From Spirochaeta isovalerica (lineage in GTDB: Bacteria; Spirochaetota; Spirochaetia; DSM-2461): a DNA stretch of 64,000 nucleotides. The DNA is taken from contig NZ_JACHGJ010000003.1 of NCBI RefSeq assembly GCF_014207565.1, positions 173,944 through 237,943 on the forward strand, written 5' to 3'. The notes under the pieces were generated by a model. That model was not told the DNA's origin. It saw nothing but the letters and a program-made list of their open reading frames with translations, and searched no databases. This document shows, piece after piece, positions 57,857 through 64,000 of the stretch (position 1 is the first letter of the stretch; every line of letters starts with the position of its first letter). Position numbers and translations under genes: made by a program.

Positions 57857-60013
57857 ATGCGTTTTTTCCACTTAAAGATCAAGGGGCGGTTGATACTCAT
57901 TTGCGCCGTTCTGGTAATCGTCCCGATTCTGACTCTGGGCACCATTCTTTATGTGACCATACAGAATGAAACCGCTCTGGAAAATGAAACCAAGCTGCGG
58001 CAACAGTCAGAGCTGCTCTCCCTCAATGCGGAAAGCATTTATGAAATAGCTCTGGATAAAGTTAAGACAGATTTGAAAGTGGCCAGGAAAACTCTTAATT
58101 CCTACGGTGATCCCACAGTGGATGAAAAGGGAGATCTGGTTCTCTATGATCCGGTCGGAGACCGGGCGCCGATTCATATTGCGGAGAATTACGCCATTGT
58201 CGATGAGATCCGCGATCTCCTCGGCGGAACGGCTACAATCTTCCAGCTGAAAAGTTTTGAAGGTGAAAAAAGCTCCGATCCCGGTTCTGCGGGATGGGCT
58301 TATGATACGGCTTTCTACCGCATATCGACTAATGTCATAAAAGACGACGGGAACCGGGCCATCGGAACTATCGTGTCAAAACCGGTATTCGATACGATTA
58401 TGAAAGGCGAAACATTCTTCGGCAGAGCCTGGGTTGTAAACGGCTGGTATATGACGGCTTATGAGCCTCTCTATGATGAAAGAATGAATATAATCGGGAT
58501 ACTTTATGTCGGCGTGAGGGAAGAGGATTATCAGAATACTTTCCTCGATAACATTGCCAGCCAGGTTGTCGGTAAAACAGGATATATCAGTGTTCTCAAC
58601 AGCAAGGGGGAATATGTTCTTTCGCTGAATCATCTCCGCGACGGCGAGAGCATCATCAATGCCACCGATTCCAACGGCGTCTATTTCATCAAGGAAATCG
58701 TCGATGAATCCCTGAGTCTGAAAAAAGGGGAAACGGGAATAAAATACTATGACTGGAAAAATACCGGCGAGACTCGCGCCAGAAGAAAATTCACCAGCTT
58801 CAGCTATTTCCCCCAATGGGACTGGATCATCTCTCCCGGAGCTTATGTGGATGACTTCCAGGACGGTCTCATCCGTATGAGAGGCATAATTCTCCTGGTC
58901 GGAATTTTGAGCGCCGCAGCGGGAATCGTGGTAGCGTATTTCTTTGCCAATTCCATTGCCAAACCTTTGAAGAGGGTTGCCGGAATGGCCGATGTCATTT
59001 CCCGGGGAGACCTCAATGTCGAAAAGATTGAGATAAAGAGAAAAGACGAAATCGCCATGCTGGCCGATTCCTTTTCGGGAATGCTTGAATCGTTCCGTTA
59101 CAAAGCGGGCGTTATCGAAACAATAGCTTCCGGAGATCTGACCCAGAACATCGTCAAGGCATCGGAGGACGATCAGCTCGGTCAGTCGCTTATGGATATG
59201 AATGATTCCCTCAACGGACTGCTCAACGAGATAACCCAGACCGTGAACGAGGTGAATAACGGTGCGGAACATGTTTCCAATGCCGGTCAGGAGCTTTCCC
59301 AGGGGGCTATGGAGCAGGCCAGTTCGCTGGAAGAAATTTCATCGTCGCTCACCAGGATTAACAGCCAGACCAGACAGAACGCCGACAGCGCCATGGAAGC
59401 CAGTTCCCTGGCCAAAACTGCCGCGGCCAATGCCGAAAAGGGAAACGGAAAAATGGAACAGCTGCTGGAGGCTATGAATAAAATTGAAAAATCCTCACAG
59501 GATATCAGTAAAATCGTCAAAGTTATCGATGACATTGCTTTCCAGATAAATCTTCTGGCTCTCAACGCCAATGTGGAGGCTGCCAGAGCCGGGAAATACG
59601 GTAAGGGATTTGCCGTAGTCGCCGATGAGGTCAGAAACCTGGCCAACCGGAGTGCTGATGCCGCCAAGGAGACAACGGCCATGGTCGAGGCGTCGGGGAA
59701 GAATGTGAAGGAAGGGAAAACGGCAGCCGAAGAAACTGCGTCCCAGTTGGGAGAAATCCTTGCCGGGTCGATCAAAGTCGCGGAATTCCTTATGGAGATT
59801 TCCCGGGCCAGTACGGAACAGGCCGAAGGGATTAATGATATCAACGCGGGGCTGGAACAAATCGATCAGGTCACACAGTCCAATTCATCCAGTGCCGAAG
59901 AGAGCGCTTCGGCGGGAGAGGAGCTGGCTGCCCAGGCGGCTCAGCTCAAGGGCATGCTGGAAATGTTCAGGTTGTCAGACAGCTACGATGAAAAGCGGCG
60001 GCTTATACCCTGA
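57857..60013 (+). CDS. Methyl-accepting chemotaxis protein
   Basis: This 718-residue protein has TM1 (about 12-36), a large periplasmic ligand domain of Cache type (40-330; YDPVGDRAPIHIAENYAIVD, GVREEDYQNTFLDNIASQVVGKTGYISVLNSKGEYVLS), TM2 (about 337-360), a HAMP domain, a helical region and the signalling hairpin near residues 555-605 (FQINLLALNANVEAARAG...FAVVADEVRNLANRSA). No C-terminal CheR-binding pentapeptide. It binds CheA/CheW and steers motility. The Cache domain implies direct sensing of a small molecule. GAGGAGG precedes the ATG. Confidence 0.93.
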   Translation: MRFFHLKIKGRLILICAVLVIVPILTLGTILYVTIQNETALENETKLRQQSELLSLNAESIYEIALDKVKTDLKVARKTLNSYGDPTVDEKGDLVLYDPVGDRAPIHIAENYAIVDEIRDLLGGTATIFQLKSFEGEKSSDPGSAGWAYDTAFYRISTNVIKDDGNRAIGTIVSKPVFDTIMKGETFFGRAWVVNGWYMTAYEPLYDERMNIIGILYVGVREEDYQNTFLDNIASQVVGKTGYISVLNSKGEYVLSLNHLRDGESIINATDSNGVYFIKEIVDESLSLKKGETGIKYYDWKNTGETRARRKFTSFSYFPQWDWIISPGAYVDDFQDGLIRMRGIILLVGILSAAAGIVVAYFFANSIAKPLKRVAGMADVISRGDLNVEKIEIKRKDEIAMLADSFSGMLESFRYKAGVIETIASGDLTQNIVKASEDDQLGQSLMDMNDSLNGLLNEITQTVNEVNNGAEHVSNAGQELSQGAMEQASSLEEISSSLTRINSQTRQNADSAMEASSLAKTAAANAEKGNGKMEQLLEAMNKIEKSSQDISKIVKVIDDIAFQINLLALNANVEAARAGKYGKGFAVVADEVRNLANRSADAAKETTAMVEASGKNVKEGKTAAEETASQLGEILAGSIKVAEFLMEISRASTEQAEGINDINAGLEQIDQVTQSNSSSAEESASAGEELAAQAAQLKGMLEMFRLSDSYDEKRRLIP

Positions 60014-60063
60014 TTTCTCTTAAATGAATTGTGTTTTCCCGTACCTGTGATAACTCCGAAGAG

Positions 60064-60095
60064 AGCGGTTCGTCGAATCAGACGAACCGCTTTTT
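60064..60095 (+). terminator. Terminator of the chemoreceptor gene
   Basis: AGCGGTTCGTC and GACGAACCGCT make an 11-base perfect stem followed by TTTTT. Confidence 0.9.
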
Positions 60096-60139
60096 AGTCA
60101 ATATGGTCGAATAATCCTAAAAAATCATATAAATCTCGA

Positions 60140-60155
60140 GAAAAAAAGGGTTTTT
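60140..60155 (+). promoter_or_regulatory. Shared upstream box (copy 2)
   Basis: GAAAAAAAGGGTTTTT ends 17 bases before the -24 element at 60173. It is related to the boxes at 54407 and 61031. Confidence 0.6.
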
Positions 60156-60172
60156 ACCCAATTAATATTTTA

Positions 60173-60188
60173 TGGCACATATTTTGCA
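60173..60188 (+). promoter_or_regulatory. Sigma-54 promoter of the Sel1 gene
   Basis: TGGCACATATTTTGCA matches TGGCAC-N5-TTGCA exactly. Predicted start near 60199, 36 bases before the ATG. Confidence 0.85.
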
Positions 60189-60234
60189 TAATTGGGTTTA
60201 GAAAATTAAAACCCTAAAAATATGAGGTCTACCC

Positions 60235-60972
60235 ATGAAAAAGTTAATGGCTCTTACAATCATTCTGTTCAGTTCCTTCGGCTTGTTTTCGATGACTCCG
60301 GAACTGACCATTGATGCCCTGTCCGAACAGGCTGAAGCCGGAAGGGTGACAGCCCAGAAAATCCTGGCTGAAAAATTCCTTTTGGGAGAGGGGATCTTCC
60401 AGAATAATGAATTGGCTTTTTACTGGTTTAACAAAGCAGCCGCCGCAGGGGATCCGGAAAGCCTGTATCAGCTCGCTCTTTTGTACAAGCGGGGGCTGGG
60501 AACAGGGGTCAATATGAATGAAGCTCTTTCGCTGCTCAATAAAGCGGCGGTGACGGGATATCTGAAAGCCCAGTATGAACTGGGAATCTTTTACCGGGAT
60601 AACGATGACTTTTCCATTTTCTGGCTCGAAAAAGCAGCGGAGCGCAATCATGTGGAGGCGCAGTACCGTCTCGCGGAAATCTATCTTCTCAAAGAAGGGT
60701 CTTATTTCGAACAGCTCGGCTATTACTGGCTGAACAGAGCGGCTGTTCGGGAACACAGAATCGCCCGGTACAAGCTCGGAATGCTTTACAGGGAGGGCGA
60801 CCGTTCCGGCGAAGATCTGAAGATAGCTTTCAAATGGATCAGCCAATCGGCGGAACAGGGATTCAAAGAAGCGGAAAAAGAACTGTCCCGGATGTATCGG
60901 GAGGGAATCGGAACTGATGTGGATATGGAGAAGGCCCGATTCTGGCAGGACAGAAGCCGAAGGGTGCTGTGA
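60235..60972 (+). CDS. Secreted Sel1-repeat protein
   Basis: This 245-residue protein has a signal peptide (MKKLMALTIILFSSFGLFS). It has about six Sel1-type helical repeats of about 36 residues (pattern A-x-x-LG-x-x-Y-x-x-G-x-G-x-x...A-x-x-W-x-x-x-A-A), for example YQLALLYKRGLGTGVNMNEALSLLNKAA. Such solenoids mediate protein-protein contacts, often with cell-wall or stress partners. It is monocistronic, with a perfect sigma-54 promoter and the shared box upstream. The likely location is the periplasm. Confidence 0.85.
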   Translation: MKKLMALTIILFSSFGLFSMTPELTIDALSEQAEAGRVTAQKILAEKFLLGEGIFQNNELAFYWFNKAAAAGDPESLYQLALLYKRGLGTGVNMNEALSLLNKAAVTGYLKAQYELGIFYRDNDDFSIFWLEKAAERNHVEAQYRLAEIYLLKEGSYFEQLGYYWLNRAAVREHRIARYKLGMLYREGDRSGEDLKIAFKWISQSAEQGFKEAEKELSRMYREGIGTDVDMEKARFWQDRSRRVL

Positions 60973-61030
60973 TCAGCGGCAGTTTTCGTCGGATTCATCT
61001 GAATAGTATGAGACTTCGACAAAACCGTAG

Positions 61031-61045
61031 GAAAAAAACGGTTTT
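61031..61045 (+). promoter_or_regulatory. Shared upstream box (copy 3)
   Basis: GAAAAAAACGGTTTT ends 17 bases before the -24 element at 61063, the same distance as copy 2. An AAAACCG just upstream (61021-61027) makes an inverted repeat with its CGGTTTT. Confidence 0.65.
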
Positions 61046-61062
61046 ATTAAGATAATAGCAAA

Positions 61063-61078
61063 TGGCACGGATATTGCA
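61063..61078 (+). promoter_or_regulatory. Sigma-54 promoter of the PilZN3-like gene
   Basis: TGGCACGGATATTGCA is a perfect TGGCACG-N4-TTGCA match. The predicted start is near 61089, 16 bases before the TTG start codon. Confidence 0.88.
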
Positions 61079-61104
61079 TAGATGTTAGAGAGAAGGAGGA
61101 ATCA

Positions 61105-61866
61105 TTGTTAACACATCAGGAAGTACAGCTGAATAACCAGTTGTACAACAAATATAAAGACCAGAGAATCCTTTTTTCCACCAGCGTTGCGAAGTCCATC
61201 GGGCTTCAGCAGAGCGAAACGATATTGAAAATCGGGATGGAGAAAACGAAAGGAGCTCTCATTTCCGCGACAATGAACGATATGGTGATTCTGGCTAAGA
61301 TGACTGAAGCGTTGAGAAGGAGAATCTATTCGGAAAACGGAATGGTGACGGTACATCTGAAGTTTTTTGATTCTCTTTTCAAAAAAGAGATGATCTTCAA
61401 TCTCTACACCAAGTTCGTCAATATGAATAACCATGGTCTTCCCGGTCAGGACATGCAGTATCTCAGCCTGAAGCTGAGAAGAAGAATACCCTATGAGCTG
61501 GTTTCGGTTTTCGGGAAGCACCATACTAAAGTTTCCACTGCTTCAACGGTGCTGAATAAAAAGGCAGAAGGAATGCTTTTTGCCCGGGGAATCAAAAAAA
61601 ATTGCTTCCCTTCATATATCGACAATGAGAAAGTGATGATCAATTTTCTGGGGAATCCCCAGTCTTTTGTCAACCACAAAGCAATGATCGTTCTGAAATC
61701 GCCCGATACCGGCGAAACCTATGAAATCATAGGAAAAATAGATGAACAGTTTGAACAGAATATCGATGCTTTTCAGATGAGACTGAATTATTCCATAGAC
61801 CAGCAGAGCCCGAGATTTACAAGCTCTCTGGGGAATCTGAAAGAGCTGATAAATATAAGCAATTGA
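61105..61866 (+). CDS. PilZN3-like protein, possible PlzA relative
   Basis: This 253-residue protein starts at a TTG with GGAGGA four or five bases upstream. Residues 1-140 fit the PilZN3 pattern of spirochaetal PlzA N-termini: YNKYKDQRILFSTSVAKSIGL, then a strand-rich part ending LRRRIPYELVSVFG. The C-terminal half sits where a PilZ domain should be but lacks a recognisable RxxxR and (D/N)xSxxG, so c-di-GMP binding is doubtful. It is first after a perfect sigma-54 promoter and likely co-transcribed with the two envelope genes that follow. Confidence 0.6.
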   Translation: MLTHQEVQLNNQLYNKYKDQRILFSTSVAKSIGLQQSETILKIGMEKTKGALISATMNDMVILAKMTEALRRRIYSENGMVTVHLKFFDSLFKKEMIFNLYTKFVNMNNHGLPGQDMQYLSLKLRRRIPYELVSVFGKHHTKVSTASTVLNKKAEGMLFARGIKKNCFPSYIDNEKVMINFLGNPQSFVNHKAMIVLKSPDTGETYEIIGKIDEQFEQNIDAFQMRLNYSIDQQSPRFTSSLGNLKELINISN

Positions 61867-61906
61867 AATAATAAAAATTGACAGAATAAAAACAGGGAGT
61901 ACAAAA

Positions 61907-62602
61907 ATGAAAAAAACAGTAACGGCCTTATGTATAGCCGCAATCGGAATGGGAAGCCTTTCTGCTTCATCGACAAACCTCGAAAATATCTACGGAAAAA
62001 ATGACCTGGATCTCAATGGTAACTACGTCCATATCTACGGAAACAATTTCGGAGCCATAATCGAAAGCAACATTACCGAACCCTACTGCATGGATGTGGA
62101 TGTGGCGGGCAGGGAAATTGATCTGCTCAAAGAAAGAAACAGCTCTCTTAATGAGGAAAACGGCCAGTACAGTTCCGCTGTAAAGACACTGGAATCAGAT
62201 GTTTCCAATGTGTTCGGCCTTATCGCCCGGATCGAATCTCTGATGAATACGGTCATATCCTCCGGTACGGATCTCTATACTCTTTCGACAACTCTGACCG
62301 ATCCGGAAATGAAAAATGAGCTTCAGAAAAGCATCGAGGAGAACAGACAGCAGAAATTCGATCTGGAAAACCGTCTCCAGGATCTCAATCGCAAACTTTC
62401 AAGCCTGAAAGAACAGATCGGCGTAAAGAAACGTTACATAACCGTTAATAATCTGAATATCAGAAGAAATGATGACAGAATCGAATTCCTCAAAGCCTGT
62501 ATCGATCTTTCCACAAAAGACTCCGGCGCTTTGAACAGGGCTATCACTCGCTCCTCATCGCTTCAGGAAGAAGTAGACAGCCTGCTCAGCATGAATTTCT
62601 GA
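61907..62602 (+). CDS. Secreted coiled-coil protein
   Basis: This 231-residue protein has a signal peptide (MKKTVTALCIAAIGMGSLSAS). The mature part begins with a strand-rich region (NGNYVHIYGNNFGAIIES) and then has two heptad-rich helical stretches (about 70-115 and 140-185: LENRLQDLNRKLSSLKEQIGVKKR) predicting a coiled coil. AGGGAG precedes the ATG, 40 bases after the PilZN3-like gene. It is likely periplasmic; no family recognised. Confidence 0.75.
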   Translation: MKKTVTALCIAAIGMGSLSASSTNLENIYGKNDLDLNGNYVHIYGNNFGAIIESNITEPYCMDVDVAGREIDLLKERNSSLNEENGQYSSAVKTLESDVSNVFGLIARIESLMNTVISSGTDLYTLSTTLTDPEMKNELQKSIEENRQQKFDLENRLQDLNRKLSSLKEQIGVKKRYITVNNLNIRRNDDRIEFLKACIDLSTKDSGALNRAITRSSSLQEEVDSLLSMNF

Positions 62603-62618
62603 AAGGGGTATGATTAAG

Positions 62619-63215
62619 ATGAAAAAGCTTATTATCGGTCTTATGCTCACTGTTGGGATTTTTTCCCTGCAGGGGCAGGATAGACCGGGATTTTATCTCG
62701 ATTCGCTCAACATCGCTGCTCCTTTCAAGGTTCCGGTGAGCCATTACCGGGGGTTCAGCGAGTACGAAGCGGGATTCGGACTCCAGGCGAATTTCAAGTT
62801 TGGAGGACTGTACGGCCTGAGGGTCTTTCTCGGAGCCGACGCCACTTACAACTTTAATTCTTCCGAAAGGATAGACCTCCTGGTTGATGCCAATGTCAAT
62901 GCAGGAATAGGCTGGGAGATTAACCCGGGCCGGGGAGCCTTCACTATGACGCCCCAGCTTTCGGCAGGCGCCGTCTTCCATATTCTCAACGGTGATTTCA
63001 TGCTCGACGGAAATGACGAAACAACCCTTTACATAGATCAGCTATACCGCTTTCAGCTGGAAATGGCTTACACCTTCAAAGCGGGAGAGAAGAAAAAAAC
63101 TCATGTGGCTCTGTTTATCTCTCCTTCCTTCGAGATTTTTTCCGGAGAGACATACTGGGGATATATACCCGGCGGAACCTTAGGCATCAGGCTCATATTC
63201 GATCCGGCGGAATAG
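62619..63215 (+). CDS. Putative outer-membrane beta-barrel protein
   Basis: This 198-residue protein starts at the second ATG (62619), because AAAGGGG is ten bases before it but touches the ATG at 62610. It has a signal peptide (MKKLIIGLMLTVGIFSLQGQ), then alternating aromatic and glycine-rich strands (YEAGFGLQANFKFGGLYGLRVF, RIDLLVDANVNAGIGWEI) ending GTLGIRLIFDPAE. The barrel-like look resembles small outer-membrane proteins, though the last residue is not aromatic. It lies 16 bases after the coiled-coil gene and probably completes the sigma-54 operon. Family unknown. Confidence 0.7.
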   Translation: MKKLIIGLMLTVGIFSLQGQDRPGFYLDSLNIAAPFKVPVSHYRGFSEYEAGFGLQANFKFGGLYGLRVFLGADATYNFNSSERIDLLVDANVNAGIGWEINPGRGAFTMTPQLSAGAVFHILNGDFMLDGNDETTLYIDQLYRFQLEMAYTFKAGEKKKTHVALFISPSFEIFSGETYWGYIPGGTLGIRLIFDPAE

Positions 63216-63236
63216 ATACTGATTTGCCTTAATTGA

Positions 63237-63266
63237 ATTCCTTATAAGGAATCATTATCATATAAT
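63237..63266 (+). promoter_or_regulatory. Palindrome and -10 element upstream of the last gene
   Basis: ATTCCTTATAAGGAAT (63237-63252) is a perfect 16-base palindrome, and TATAAT (63261-63266) follows nine bases later. The palindrome covers the -35 area, so it may be a repressor site. Confidence 0.5.
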
Positions 63267-63286
63267 AGGGATGAAAAGGAGTGAAA

Positions 63287-64000
63287 GTGAAAAGAAAAAA
63301 ATCTGATATATTGATATTATTAACAGTTTTTATATTCTCAAGCTTTCAATCCTGCAGTAATTTTCTTATCGATCCTCGTATCGCTCCTGATAGCGAACCC
63401 GTTCCTTCCGCTCTTTCAGCAGTTATCAGCGCTACAATTTCTGTCGGTAAGGAATCGACCTATGGAGTATCTGTCGTCACAATTGACTGGTCCGAGGAGG
63501 TCCCGGACGTCTCAATCAGCGATCTGGAGCCATTGAACTGTACGGTCGGGGGATTTTCCCATTCGGGAGATACTTCGAGCTTTTCCTTGACCGCCGTAAG
63601 CAGCGGCACCGTGGGATTTTCCATTTCTGCCGGAGCGATAACCGGTATAAGCGGTCTGAAAAATACTGAAGAAAATTATCTGTTCATCTATTCTCCCGTC
63701 GGACTGACGCTCTCGATCTCATCGACGGAACCGTCCATCACGTCCCTGACTCCGATTCCCCTCACTTTCCACTTCAGCGAATCGGTTACAGGGTTCGAGA
63801 TTACCGATATCTCAACGACTCTCGGTTCTGTTGAAAATCTGAGCGGATCCGGATACCTCTACTCTGCCGATCTTGTACCCGGTACGGACGGAACAGCGGA
63901 AATCGCTGTTGTCCAGGGAGCGGCCGCGGATACGCTGACCGGAGCTTCAGAATCGCAGAACGCCGTATTCTCCATCACATACGACGGAACCTCTCCCGGA
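63287..64000 (+). CDS. Lipoprotein with Ig-like repeats (3' partial)
   Basis: This frame starts at a GTG at 63287 (AAAAGGAG about five bases upstream; a GTG two codons earlier overlaps that site) and stays open to the window end. The signal peptide (KRKKSDILILLTVFIFSSFQSC) ends in a lipobox. Residues from about 70 show repeated Ig-like blocks of the kind seen in surface adhesins (FHFSESVTGFEITDISTTLGSVENLSGSGYLYSADLVPGTDG, a typical SE.VtGF...D......v.nlsg.g..Y...V.P..G pattern). Surface-exposed lipoprotein; the full length is unknown. Confidence 0.75.
   Translation, partial: MKRKKSDILILLTVFIFSSFQSCSNFLIDPRIAPDSEPVPSALSAVISATISVGKESTYGVSVVTIDWSEEVPDVSISDLEPLNCTVGGFSHSGDTSSFSLTAVSSGTVGFSISAGAITGISGLKNTEENYLFIYSPVGLTLSISSTEPSITSLTPIPLTFHFSESVTGFEITDISTTLGSVENLSGSGYLYSADLVPGTDGTAEIAVVQGAAADTLTGASESQNAVFSITYDGTSPG

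Noticed and set aside
60061-60095. GGTTCGTCGAATC as a tRNA T-arm
   Set aside because: It is the stem of a perfect 11-base terminator and no tRNA cloverleaf surrounds it.
1-64000. CRISPR arrays, insertion sequences, prophage, tRNA or rRNA genes
   Set aside because: No spaced direct repeats, transposase or integrase genes, inverted terminal repeats with target duplications, or tRNA-like folds were found.

Overview
The window reads as chromosomal DNA from a free-living, saccharolytic member of the Spirochaetota. This placement is inference. It rests on a PilZN3-like protein resembling Borrelia and Treponema PlzA N-termini, many outer-membrane and lipoprotein genes, a chemoreceptor, a propeller-type sensor kinase, and a GatCAB/AspRS route to Asn-tRNA. 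Genes are tightly packed. There is no tRNA, rRNA, CRISPR, prophage or insertion sequence.

Layout. 1-6169 is an overlapping operon on the plus strand: a GlpA-like FAD dehydrogenase (cut by the window start), a second FAD/NAD oxidoreductase, a DUF1667 protein, an FGGY kinase and an alkylglycerone-phosphate-synthase-like flavoprotein. 6200-8059 (minus) holds a Nudix hydrolase, an acetyltransferase and a nitrilase-family amidohydrolase. 8313-15748 holds an orphan TIM-barrel protein, a solute-binding-protein relative, a long-chain acyl-CoA synthetase, a phosphoesterase, a DUF2161 nuclease-fold protein, a lipoprotein and a LysE exporter. 15745-19506 (minus) contains ndk-gpsA with an AraC regulator, an ATC-hydrolase-family protein and a lipoprotein. 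19969-24846 is a sugar-utilisation cluster (GH2 glycosidase, GPH transporter, divergent AraC). 24851-30368 (minus) is signalling (propeller histidine kinase, pentapeptide protein, HD-GYP protein). 30479-43529 (plus) is core metabolism and translation: pyrG, gltB-gltD, gatC-gatA-gatB-aspS. 43576-54242 mixes an outer-membrane protein/lipoprotein pair, a decayed binding-protein gene, a TspO relative, a miniature ABC transporter operon, a MATE pump, an RlmN/Cfr-family radical SAM enzyme and a second acyl-CoA synthetase. 54485-64000 (plus) carries a PspC gene, a SulP transporter, rlmF, a chemoreceptor and a run of envelope genes, the last of them cut by the window end.

Regulation is the most striking part. 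Four transcription units (PspC 54485, Sel1 protein 60235, PilZN3-like 61105, and the outer-membrane protein/lipoprotein pair reading down from 45266) have near-perfect sigma-54 -24/-12 elements. Three of them share an extra box, GAAAAAAA-C/G-GGTTTT, at 7 or 17 bases from the -24 element, about one helical turn apart. This looks like a coordinated envelope-related sigma-54 regulon with its own upstream site.

Separately, about ten first genes of transcription units have no ribosome-binding site but do have a -10 hexamer 6-9 bases before the start codon, usually with a recognisable -35 at 17-19 bases. This implies widespread leaderless mRNAs. Other points are a non-discriminating AspRS signature next to gatCAB, an RlmN/Cfr enzyme with Cfr-like residues, and two hairpins that could hide ribosome-binding sites (gltB and a DUF493 gene).
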